Shown: positions 16,647 through 23,028 of the stretch, piece by piece
Layout: the number at the start of each line of letters is the position of its first letter
Position numbering within the stretch: position 1 is the stretch's first letter
From: Firmicutes bacterium UBA7523
GTDB taxonomy: Bacteria; Bacillota; Dethiobacteria; Dethiobacterales; Dethiobacteraceae
NCBI GenBank assembly: GCA_002479415.1
Contig: DLMZ01000006.1
Coordinates: 6,901 to 31,373 of the forward strand
Length of the DNA stretch: 24,473 bases
Direction: 5' to 3'
Made by a program: the position numbers and the translations under genes
The notes under the pieces: generated by a model
Told to the model about the DNA's origin: nothing
The model's input: only the letters and a program-made list of their open reading frames with translations
The model's database searches: none

Positions 16647-16747
16647 TTGAATTGGATATCGTTGCCACAAGGTAACTGCCTTTTGCGGATAATGGATAAT
16701 AAAGAGAGATATACCCGAAATTGAAAATAAGAGGGAGGCTAACACTT

Positions 16748-17005
16748 ATGAACCTTAAAAAATGGATGATTTTCTTTGTTGTTTTAATGATGGTTACAGT
16801 TCTTGCCACCGGTTGTGGCCAAAAGCCTGTTGAAGAAGCACCCCATGGTGAAGAAGAAGTGCACGGTGAAGAAGAAGCTCACGGTGAAGAAGAAGCCCAC
16901 GGTGAAGAAGAAGCTCACGGTGAAGAAGAAGCTCACGGTGAAGAAGAAGCTCACGGTGAAGAAGAAGTAGAAGACGAGCACGCTGAAGAAGAAGACGCTC
17001 ACTAA
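16748..17005 (+). CDS. Small lipoprotein with HGEEE tandem repeats
   Basis: An 85-aa predicted lipoprotein. A signal peptide with Lys-rich start (MNLKKW) and hydrophobic core (MIFFVVLMMVTVLATG) ends in a lipobox-like LATGC, so Cys21 would be lipidated and the mature part would face outside the membrane. The mature part is almost only His, Gly and Glu: seven hexapeptides HGEEE[A/V] followed by an acidic EDEHAEEEDAH tail. Histidines every six residues with carboxylates suggest binding of Zn, Ni, Cu or Co, but no family is recognised. ATG at 16748 has GAGGGAGG nine bases upstream; an in-frame start further upstream would spoil the signal peptide. It is monocistronic, with its own promoter and terminator, between the uvrBAC operon and the MinJ-like block, opposite in strand to both. 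Confidence 0.85.
   Translation: MNLKKWMIFFVVLMMVTVLATGCGQKPVEEAPHGEEEVHGEEEAHGEEEAHGEEEAHGEEEAHGEEEAHGEEEVEDEHAEEEDAH
16844..16969 (+). repeat. 18-bp tandem repeat, 7 units
   Basis: Seven in-frame units of CACGGTGAAGAAGAAGCT. Units 4-6 are identical. Unit 3 differs by one silent base, and units 1, 2 and 7 differ only at the first or last codon. The near identity points to recent slippage-driven expansion, so copy number may vary between strains. Confidence 0.95.
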
Positions 17006-17073
17006 GCTTTTTGAGTCAAATCTTACTTAACTAACTGTCCTTTTCCGCAAGAGGAGTGTTATATAGTTACCAC

Positions 17074-17101
17074 AAAACGCCCAATATTGGGCGTTTTTTT
17101 T
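17074..17101 (+). terminator. Terminator shared by convergent genes
   Basis: Perfect palindrome AAAACGCCCAAT / ATTGGGCGTTTT (17074-17097) with eight T on the plus strand ends the lipoprotein transcript. On the minus strand it has only four T, but lies seven bases after the stop of the small acidic protein gene, so it can serve both. Confidence 0.9.
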
Positions 17102-17108
17102 AATGTTT

Positions 17109-17324
17109 TTATTGCAGCTTTGGAACCTTACCCAGCAGCCAAGGAGGAATATTACCGTCGTTTTCCTCGGGCAACTTCTCAACTTCCTGCTTCTTCTTCA
17201 ATTCTCCAACGCTTTCCAACGCATAGTCAGCCTGCATTAACTGCTGTGCCCTAGTTAACGCCTCAGAAGCCTCCGTAATGGCCTGCTCCAACTCACGTCT
17301 TAAAGTTTCCTTATTTTCGCTCAC
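17109..17324 (-). CDS. Small acidic helical protein, unknown
   Basis: A 71-aa soluble protein that I do not recognise. The first 45 residues are heptad-like and charged (ETLRRELEQAITEASEALTRAQQLMQ), predicting an amphipathic helix or coiled coil. The rest is a charged linker (KKKQEVEKLPEEND) and a hydrophobic-proline tail IPPWLLGKVPKL. GTG at 17324 is chosen because AAGGAGGT lies six bases upstream; the ATG at 17345 would put that site inside the gene. It starts 39 bases after the MinJ-like gene and ends just before a terminator, so it is probably the last gene of the ctpA-minJ-like unit. That placement hints at, but does not show, a role in division or envelope biology. Confidence 0.7.
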   Translation of the reverse strand: MSENKETLRRELEQAITEASEALTRAQQLMQADYALESVGELKKKQEVEKLPEENDGNIPPWLLGKVPKLQ

Positions 17325-17363
17325 ATTACTACCTCCTTCAAGCATATTCTGCCCGAAAAATAA

Positions 17364-18647
17364 TCAGGTATTATGCGTTTTACTGCGGAGTTTTTCAGCT
17401 AGTGCAGAAAATAAGTTATGCTGCTTAAACTGTAAATATCTCGTAGCATGCTCGTCTGGAGTTAGGATAATGCCTGCATCACCCTTGTTGTAGATGTTAA
17501 TAGAATAATCAGCAGCATCTCGCTCAACATCCAGCTCAACAGAAGCAAATGAATTTATCAGCGCATTAAAGCCCCAGTTTTTTTCTACAGGCAATCCGTT
17601 CACGGCATGAATAATATCTCCTGCTTTAAGCCCCGCCTTTTCAGCTGGAGAACAGGGGAAAACATCCAGCACCTGAACTCCTTTCTCCGGAGCAATATAT
17701 AGCGGCTTACGAGAAAATTCCCTCTTATTGCCTATAATAATCAGTATTTCATGTCCAACTGGAGCAAACAAAGCAGCAGGAATGGTGACTATGGGATAAA
17801 AAAGCGCCAGGAAAGCTGCAGCTATTAGAACCAAGCTATATGCTGCCAGATTCAAAGATGATGACTTGCTTTTTTCATGCGGAGCAGAGGAAATAGCCAT
17901 ATCACCGTAGCCCAGCCCTGCTACGATGGGCAGCATTACATACATTAGTGATTGCCCGGTTCCCGGAGAAACTGCATCGGCAAACAAAGGCCACCAATCA
18001 AACATTTTCACTGCTTCAGCCGCTTCTGTCGCTCCCTCTGGCAGAACGGCAGCAATTACTCCTACCAAAGGAAGAGGCCAGAACTTTTGCATAGAATAGC
18101 CTCCAACTATGCCTTTCTCGGTTTTCAGAAACACCGGGGCAGCAAACAGATGCCCGCTTACAGCTATTAAAAAACTCTCTGTGAGATGAAGGATGCCAAT
18201 TAGAGCCAACAACCCAGGAATATGAATGCCGGCAATATCACCTAAGGGACCCGCAATAATTGCAGGGTAGAAGCGGCCCAGCAATTGAACTGCTGCAGAA
18301 ATAAGTCCCACTAGCCCGCCGGCATAAGCAAAGCAAAGATAGCGTGGATTGACAAGCAAAAGTAAAATGGCCAGAGGCCAGACATAACGTATGCCAATTT
18401 CTGTTAATGATATGCCAAATAGTACCAGCATTAAGCTGGCAATAAATCCGCCGGCAAGACCTGTTAGCGCTGAATAAAAGCTTCGCCGCCAAAAGGTATA
18501 CCTAGACCGCCCAAGCAGTTGTATTTCAGTACGTGCCATCCTCCTATACTGTATAGCAATAAGAGTGATTACAACCCAAAACAAAACATTTCGAGGGAAA
18601 GAAAAAAATGTTACCAGAAATAACCGCACAAATGGAGCAATTTCCAT
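17364..18647 (-). CDS. Multi-spanning PDZ-domain membrane protein, MinJ-like
   Basis: A 427-aa protein with about eight membrane segments in the first 300 residues (for example 9-33, 58-82, 88-122, 144-170, 188-203, 233-248, 267-308). A single C-terminal PDZ domain follows at about 322-395 (GVQVLDVFPCSPAEKAGLKAGDIIHAVNGLPV). In Bacillus subtilis MinJ (YvjD) has the same plan, links DivIVA to MinCD, and by my recollection lies next to ctpB as this gene does. The architecture and synteny support a MinJ-type division-site topology factor, but sequence identity cannot be judged here; a PDZ intramembrane or scaffold role is the alternative. ATG at 18647 has AAGGGG seven bases upstream and begins 12 bases after the ctpA stop. 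Confidence 0.8.
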   Translation of the reverse strand: MEIAPFVRLFLVTFFSFPRNVLFWVVITLIAIQYRRMARTEIQLLGRSRYTFWRRSFYSALTGLAGGFIASLMLVLFGISLTEIGIRYVWPLAILLLLVNPRYLCFAYAGGLVGLISAAVQLLGRFYPAIIAGPLGDIAGIHIPGLLALIGILHLTESFLIAVSGHLFAAPVFLKTEKGIVGGYSMQKFWPLPLVGVIAAVLPEGATEAAEAVKMFDWWPLFADAVSPGTGQSLMYVMLPIVAGLGYGDMAISSAPHEKSKSSSLNLAAYSLVLIAAAFLALFYPIVTIPAALFAPVGHEILIIIGNKREFSRKPLYIAPEKGVQVLDVFPCSPAEKAGLKAGDIIHAVNGLPVEKNWGFNALINSFASVELDVERDAADYSINIYNKGDAGIILTPDEHATRYLQFKQHNLFSALAEKLRSKTHNT

Positions 18648-18659
18648 AGTATTACCCCT

Positions 18660-19826
18660 TTACAGCTTTTCCATAATGACTTCAATTGCTTTTAGCAGCT
18701 GCATATCATATCCCTCAACTTCAACATCGGGCTCTAAGCCCACCTCGTGAATATCCCTTCCACTCGGCGTCTGGTACTTGGCCACAGTATAGCGGATACC
18801 GGCTTTGTTAGATAGTCCCTCCAAGTGCTGTACCGTTGCTTTTCCGTAGCTTTTTGTGCCAACAATTACTCCGGCGCCGCTATCCTGAAACGCGCCGGCA
18901 ATAATCTCGGATGCGGAAGCACTGGCGCCGTTAACTAATATAGTTATGGGATAAGCCTTTTTAACACCATATGAGTTATAAGTGCTTAATATTTCACCAT
19001 GCCTGTTAACAACATGAGTTATGGGGCCGGCAGGAAGCAATTCCTGGGCAACTTTCACTGCTTCACTTAGCAAGCCGCCCGGATTGTCGCGCAAATCAAG
19101 GATAAGTCCCTCCATCCCTTGGTTTTCCAACTCCATTAACGCTATTGAAAAATCTTCGCCTGTATGTTCGTCAAAGGTGGTAATTTCAATATATCCTATT
19201 TTATTATCCAGCATTTGCGGATAGACACTGGGGAGTATTATATTGCCGCGAATAATATCAAAGTTCAGCCGCTCCGCTGCGTTTTCCCGGTCTATAACTA
19301 GCTTAACCTCGCTCCCCACAGGGCCGCGCAGCAGCTTCACAGCATCGAATGTACTGATTCCAAAAATATCTTCCCCGTCCACCGCCACAATACGGTCCCC
19401 CGCCAACAACCCGGCTCTTTCACCCGGCGTGTTCTTTATCGGCGATATTATGGTAATAAAGCCATCCTCTGAGGTAATCTCTATTCCGATACCGGAAAAT
19501 GAACCGTCAATCTTAATCATCATCTCTTCCCATTGAGACGGGCTTAGAAAGCTTGTTTGAGGGTCACCCAGGCCGTCAACCATGCCCTTAATAGCTGAAT
19601 TAAGTAAATCCTCAATAGTAACTTCCTCCAGATATCGCTGGCTGATAATATTAAACGCCTCGATAAACGGAATAAATTCTTCCCCTTTGCTGCTGCCGTT
19701 ATCTGTGGACTGCGAAAAAGAAGGAGGGACAACCCTTTTCAGATATACATTTCTTGTCGTAAGGTATGTTGCTGCATTGCTAAACAGCAAAACAAAAGCC
19801 AAGACCAAAATTATTCGTTTTTTCAT
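18660..19826 (-). CDS. S41 C-terminal processing peptidase (CtpA/CtpB-like)
   Basis: A secreted or membrane-anchored serine protease of family S41 that trims C-termini; CtpB in Bacillus cuts SpoIVFA during sporulation. The 388-aa product has an N-terminal signal anchor (KKRIILVLAFVLLFSNAATYL), a PDZ domain around 105-180 (ISPIKNTPGERAGLLAGDRIVAV), the LILDLRDNPGG motif, and the catalytic Ser-Lys pair S304 (ASASASE) and K329 (SYGKATVQ) with Q333. The end lacks a large peptidoglycan-binding domain. ATG at 19826 is used; its binding site is weak (GGTG six bases upstream) and the TTG at 19838 is the alternative. Upstream lies a -10 TATAAT and unusual hairpins; downstream is the MinJ-like gene. 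Confidence 0.93.
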   Translation of the reverse strand: MKKRIILVLAFVLLFSNAATYLTTRNVYLKRVVPPSFSQSTDNGSSKGEEFIPFIEAFNIISQRYLEEVTIEDLLNSAIKGMVDGLGDPQTSFLSPSQWEEMMIKIDGSFSGIGIEITSEDGFITIISPIKNTPGERAGLLAGDRIVAVDGEDIFGISTFDAVKLLRGPVGSEVKLVIDRENAAERLNFDIIRGNIILPSVYPQMLDNKIGYIEITTFDEHTGEDFSIALMELENQGMEGLILDLRDNPGGLLSEAVKVAQELLPAGPITHVVNRHGEILSTYNSYGVKKAYPITILVNGASASASEIIAGAFQDSGAGVIVGTKSYGKATVQHLEGLSNKAGIRYTVAKYQTPSGRDIHEVGLEPDVEVEGYDMQLLKAIEVIMEKL

Positions 19827-19862
19827 GTTAAGCACCAACTTTCAACCGAATATCAATTGCCC

Positions 19863-19885
19863 AAAAAATAGAGGTTACACCTCTA
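19863..19885 (-). terminator. Terminator-like hairpin in the ctpA leader
   Basis: Minus-strand stem TAGAGGT / ACCTCTA with a GTA loop, followed directly by TTTTTT. It lies 37 bases before the ctpA start and right behind the TATAAT at 19894-19889, so it is at or next to the predicted transcription start. It may be an attenuator, an operator palindrome, or a second terminator for upstream transcripts. Confidence 0.6.
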
Positions 19886-19888
19886 ATT

Positions 19889-19894
19889 ATTATA
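19889..19894 (-). promoter_or_regulatory. -10 element of a possible ctpA promoter
   Basis: Consensus TATAAT on the minus strand, 63 bases before the ctpA start; no convincing -35 at 16-18 bases. Supported mainly by its position after the upstream terminator. Confidence 0.4.
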
Positions 19895-19928
19895 GACTTA
19901 TTTGCTTGAAGAATCTAGAACGATTTCA

Positions 19929-19964
19929 AGTAAACTGGTTTCAGCAAGCTGAAACCAGTTTACT
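19929..19964. repeat. Perfect 16-bp inverted repeat without T-tract
   Basis: Arms AGTAAACTGGTTTCAG and CTGAAACCAGTTTACT with a 4-base loop (CAAG), perfectly paired. Neither strand has a T-run after it, so it is not a standard terminator. It sits between the M23 peptidase terminator and the putative ctpA promoter. Confidence 0.9.
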
Positions 19965-19981
19965 CTTTAGCCCGTGCCGCC

Positions 19982-20028
19982 AAAAAGAGAATGCGGTGCG
20001 GGAAGCAAGCATCCTCGGCACCGCATTC
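19982..20028 (-). terminator. Terminator of ftsE-ftsX-M23 operon
   Basis: An 11-bp perfect stem GAATGCGGTGC / GCACCGCATTC with an 18-base loop, then TCTTTTTG on the minus strand, starting five bases after the M23 peptidase stop. Confidence 0.85.
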
Positions 20029-20033
20029 AAATC

Positions 20034-21215
20034 TTAACGCAAATAATTCATTGGGTTCTTTCTTTCGCCGTTAACACGTACCTCAAAGTGAAGGTGGGGC
20101 CCAGTAGAAGCGCCGGTGGAACCTACATGGGCAATGGCCTGTCCGCGCACAACTTCCTGTTTGTCTGTAACAAGGAATCTGTGAAGATGGGCATATACTG
20201 TGGCAATTCCGCCGCCGTGGTCAATAATTATCAGGTTTCCATATCCGCTGCCCATTCTGTAAACATGAGCGATACCTGTATCTGAGGCTACCACTTCAAC
20301 CGGGTTGCCGTTAAAAGACCTGGAGCCGGGCCAGCGAGAATGAGGAATCCCAATATCAATACCTCCGTGGAAAGTGCCTGGCTGCCTTGTTATTGGATGA
20401 ATACGGGTACCATACCCTGAAGTAATCCAGCTTGTACCATAATCAGGTACGGGCCAACGATACTGCCCTGTACCGCGATAACCGCTTTGTGCGGCTTGCA
20501 TCTGCTTAATAAGATTTTCAATTTTCTTTGCTTCGGCCTCAAGCTTTTTAATCGCTTCTTCCTGAGCATCAATCTCACTGCGGACAGCTACTAACAACCG
20601 GGAGCGTTCTGTTGTTTTGCCTTCCAATTCCTGCTTCTTTGCCAAGTTATCTCTGCGGAAAGTCAAGAGGCTTTGCCGGCTTGCTTCCAGCTTATCTTTA
20701 ATCGCCAGGATTTGCTGCCGCTCTTCTTGAAAGCGAAGGAGCAGCTCTTTGTCTTCGGCAATGATTAACTGCAAATCGTTGTAGCGGGTGAGAAAATCAA
20801 CAAATGTAGCGCTTTCGAAAAGTACGTCCAAATAACTCACTTGTCCATTTTCATAAATAGCTCGCAGACGGACAGCCAGCAGCTTATCCATTTCCTCAAT
20901 TCTTTCTTCCGCATCTGACAGCTCCGCCTCGATTCTGGCTATCTCTTTTTCAGTGGCGGTGATTTTTTGCCCCAAGGCACGAATCTCAGCCTGAACTTTA
21001 TTGATATTAGTTTCAAGGAGGCGAAGATCTCTTTGAAGAGTAGACTCCTTCGCCTTATTCTCCTTTAATTCTCCTTGAACCGCTTTAATGTCGTCTTTAA
21101 CGGCCCCCAACTCATTCTTTTTCTCGTCAATTTGGTTAGCAAAAACAGGGAAGATTCCGGCTGCTAATACTAGCAGAACAAGAAACAATACTGCTGCTGT
21201 CTTCCTAGTCCACAT
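20034..21215 (-). CDS. EnvC-like murein hydrolase activator, M23 family
   Basis: A 393-aa secreted peptidoglycan hydrolase. It has a signal peptide (residues 1-26, cleavage after VFA), a long coiled coil (about 28-245, rich in Glu/Lys heptads) and a C-terminal LytM/M23 domain from about 265. Zinc ligands H283 and D287 (HGGID) and H376 (PHLHFE), with H343 of YAHLH, are all present, so it should be an active endopeptidase, unlike E. coli EnvC. A loop of about ten extra residues (PHSRWPGSRSFNG) follows the first zinc motif. ATG at 21215 has GGGAGTG upstream. It begins 17 bases after ftsX, the same genetic linkage and domain plan as FtsEX-controlled hydrolases such as PcsB or EnvC, so it is the likely FtsEX partner. 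Confidence 0.93.
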   Translation of the reverse strand: MWTRKTAAVLFLVLLVLAAGIFPVFANQIDEKKNELGAVKDDIKAVQGELKENKAKESTLQRDLRLLETNINKVQAEIRALGQKITATEKEIARIEAELSDAEERIEEMDKLLAVRLRAIYENGQVSYLDVLFESATFVDFLTRYNDLQLIIAEDKELLLRFQEERQQILAIKDKLEASRQSLLTFRRDNLAKKQELEGKTTERSRLLVAVRSEIDAQEEAIKKLEAEAKKIENLIKQMQAAQSGYRGTGQYRWPVPDYGTSWITSGYGTRIHPITRQPGTFHGGIDIGIPHSRWPGSRSFNGNPVEVVASDTGIAHVYRMGSGYGNLIIIDHGGGIATVYAHLHRFLVTDKQEVVRGQAIAHVGSTGASTGPHLHFEVRVNGERKNPMNYLR

Positions 21216-21232
21216 AAAATCACTCCCGGCAT

Positions 21233-22117
21233 TTATACTTTTAAGAAACGCCTAATAGAAATCAGACTGCCTACTCCACCAATAAAGGTTCCCAGCACAA
21301 ACAAAGTCCTAACCATTTGCTCTATAACAATTTCCGGCGAAACCAAAGGCAGAAAGTAAAGATTCAGCTTAGCCCAGCCCACTGTTTGTCCATAAAGGTA
21401 CGACAAAATTACTACGGGAATCAGTGCGCCGATAGTTCCAAGGAAAACTCCTTCTATGAGAAACGGCCAGCGAATAAACCATTCTGTAGCTCCCACATAC
21501 TTCATAATCATAATCTCCCGGGAGCGGGCGTTTACAGTAAGCTTAATAGTGTTCGCGATAAGAAACATTGCTGTCAGTGCCAATCCTATCATAAAAGCAA
21601 GGCCAATCCATTGCACCGCACCGGTAAAACGGAACAATTTTTCTACTACCTCTGTACCGTAATCAACTCGGGCTATGCCTGGCATTGCCTGCAATGACGC
21701 GGCTACCTCGGAAATATCCTCAGGAATAATTGTTCTTATTTCAAAGGAGTCCCGCAAAGGATTCCGGCCATCTTCACTATAACCCTCAACCAGCTCCCCT
21801 AATTGTGACTGCAAGCGAATTAGAGCCTCTTGTTTAGAAACAAAACGCACCTCTTCAACTTTTTCCATTTGAATCAAAGAGACGCGAAGCTTATCTACCT
21901 CATCCACAACCAAACCTTCATCAACATAAGCAATTATCTCTACCTGGTTTTTGATTTCGCTGGTTAAATGCTCCACGTTAATATTTAAAAGCATGAAACT
22001 GCCTAAAATAAACAATGTTACCGTAACTACACCAATAGAGGCAAAGCTCATCCATCCGTTGCGGATAATGCTGCTGAAAGCCTCTTTTATATAATACACC
22101 CAGTTTCTAACAGCCAT
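21233..22117 (-). CDS. ftsX: Cell division protein FtsX
   Basis: The membrane subunit of the ABC-type complex FtsEX, which transmits ATP hydrolysis to extracellular cell-wall hydrolases. The 294-aa protein has an N-terminal amphipathic segment (VYYIKEAFSSIIRNGWMS), a first membrane helix (IGVVTVTLFILGSFMLL), an extracellular domain of about 125 residues (VEHLTSEIKNQVEIIAYVDE to VEKLFRF), and three C-terminal membrane helices with the conserved NTIKLTVNARSREIMIMKYVGATEWFIRWPF motif. ATG at 22117 matches the family start; its GGAGGGGGG is rather far (12 bases). The start overlaps the ftsE stop by 11 bases, indicating coupling. A longer frame to 22162 would lie inside ftsE and is unlikely. Confidence 0.96.
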   Translation of the reverse strand: MAVRNWVYYIKEAFSSIIRNGWMSFASIGVVTVTLFILGSFMLLNINVEHLTSEIKNQVEIIAYVDEGLVVDEVDKLRVSLIQMEKVEEVRFVSKQEALIRLQSQLGELVEGYSEDGRNPLRDSFEIRTIIPEDISEVAASLQAMPGIARVDYGTEVVEKLFRFTGAVQWIGLAFMIGLALTAMFLIANTIKLTVNARSREIMIMKYVGATEWFIRWPFLIEGVFLGTIGALIPVVILSYLYGQTVGWAKLNLYFLPLVSPEIVIEQMVRTLFVLGTFIGGVGSLISIRRFLKV

Positions 22118-22796
22118 GATGAGAGTATTCCCCCCTCCGCTCATCACGGACAATTCTGCCACCGCCTAAAACAACCACACGCTGCCGCATAGTGTCCACA
22201 ATTTCTTTGGCGTGAGTAGCCATAATAACAGTAGTGCCCCTGATGTTTATATTTTTTAAAGCATCCATAATTCCCATAGCCGTCTTCGGATCCAAGTTGC
22301 CTGTGGGCTCGTCTGCAATTATCAATAGCGGCTGATTGACAATAGCCCGCGCCAAACAAACACGCTGCTGCTCTCCCCCGGAAAGCTCCAGCGGCTTCAT
22401 TTTTGCTTTATCTGACAATCCAACCAGCTCTAAAGCCTCGGGGACACGCCTGCGTATATCCCTTCCTGACGAACCGATAACTTGCATGGCAAATGCCACA
22501 TTCTCAAAAACCGTTCTATTGTTAAGCAGCCGGAAGTCCTGAAAAACAACGCCTATATTTCTGCGCAGCATAGGAACTTCCCATCTCCTTAAACGGGTAA
22601 TGTCACGTCCATGAATTTTAATGCTTCCCTTGCTTGGCAAATATTCCCGGCAGATTAAACGAATTAAAGTTGATTTGCCGGCGCCGCTTTCTCCCACAAC
22701 AAAAACGAAATCACCGCGCTCCACACACATGTCAACCTGTTTTAAAGCGTTGACGCCGTTGGGATAAACCATAGAAACTTCTTGTATTTCTATCAT
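22107..22796 (-). CDS. ftsE: Cell division ATP-binding protein FtsE
   Basis: The cytosolic ATPase of FtsEX. The 229-aa product has Walker A GESGAGKS at 35-42, a Q-loop FQDFRLL near 85, signature LSGGEQQR at 138-145, Walker B LLIIADEPTGNLDP from 157, and H-loop ATHAKEIV. VFQDFRLL and the MVYPNGVNAL start are hallmarks separating FtsE from LolD-type ATPases. ATG at 22796 has GGAGTG about ten bases upstream. It heads ftsE-ftsX-M23, preceded by a sigma-H-like promoter and the terminator of the YitT-type gene, so the block has its own transcription start. Confidence 0.97.
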   Translation of the reverse strand: MIEIQEVSMVYPNGVNALKQVDMCVERGDFVFVVGESGAGKSTLIRLICREYLPSKGSIKIHGRDITRLRRWEVPMLRRNIGVVFQDFRLLNNRTVFENVAFAMQVIGSSGRDIRRRVPEALELVGLSDKAKMKPLELSGGEQQRVCLARAIVNQPLLIIADEPTGNLDPKTAMGIMDALKNINIRGTTVIMATHAKEIVDTMRQRVVVLGGGRIVRDERRGEYSHHGC

Positions 22797-22879
22797 GCTT
22801 TAAGGTCACTCCAATCCGTGCCCTCAGGCAGAATAATATATTTATAATCTTAAACTATAAGCTTAATCACTTTACATAA

Positions 22880-22906
22880 ATTCGACAAACTCACCAAAAA
22901 ACCTTT
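22880..22906 (-). promoter_or_regulatory. Sigma-H-like promoter ahead of ftsE
   Basis: Minus-strand AAAGGTTTT (22906-22898), 11 bases, GTCGAAT (22886-22880). It matches the SigH consensus RNAGGAWWW-N11-12-RNNGAAT except for T in place of A in AGGA. Same spacing as the element before gap. Confidence 0.4.
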
Positions 22907-22958
22907 TAAATATCTCTATTTTTTCAGGGAAAAATGTGTAATTTCTTACAATTTGACC

Positions 22959-22996
22959 AAAAAAGTGGCTGGCCTCTACTGCAGAGGCCAGCCACT
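22959..22996 (-). terminator. Strong terminator after the YitT-type gene
   Basis: A 14-bp perfect stem AGTGGCTGGCCTCT / AGAGGCCAGCCACT with 5-base loop (ACTGC on the plus strand), followed on the minus strand by TTTTT. It closes prfB-YitT transcription 32 bases after the stop. Confidence 0.93.
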
Positions 22997-23028
22997 CATC
23001 TTTTTAAGGCTTAACAAGCTCAGATCTC

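Noticed and set aside
16844..16969. CRISPR-like array
   Set aside because: Repeats are contiguous 18-mers in frame with no spacers; it is a coding tandem repeat.
16784..17002. Phe-rich open frame on the minus strand opposite the HGEEE repeat
   Set aside because: It is the mirror of an 18-bp repeat that has no stop on either strand. The plus frame has a signal peptide, binding site, promoter and terminator.
19929..19964. Terminal inverted repeats of an insertion element
   Set aside because: The arms are only four bases apart, so nothing lies between them; no transposase is present.
22117..22162. Longer FtsX N-terminus starting at 22162
   Set aside because: It would extend through the 3' end of ftsE with no binding site, and family members start at the MAVRNW-like position.
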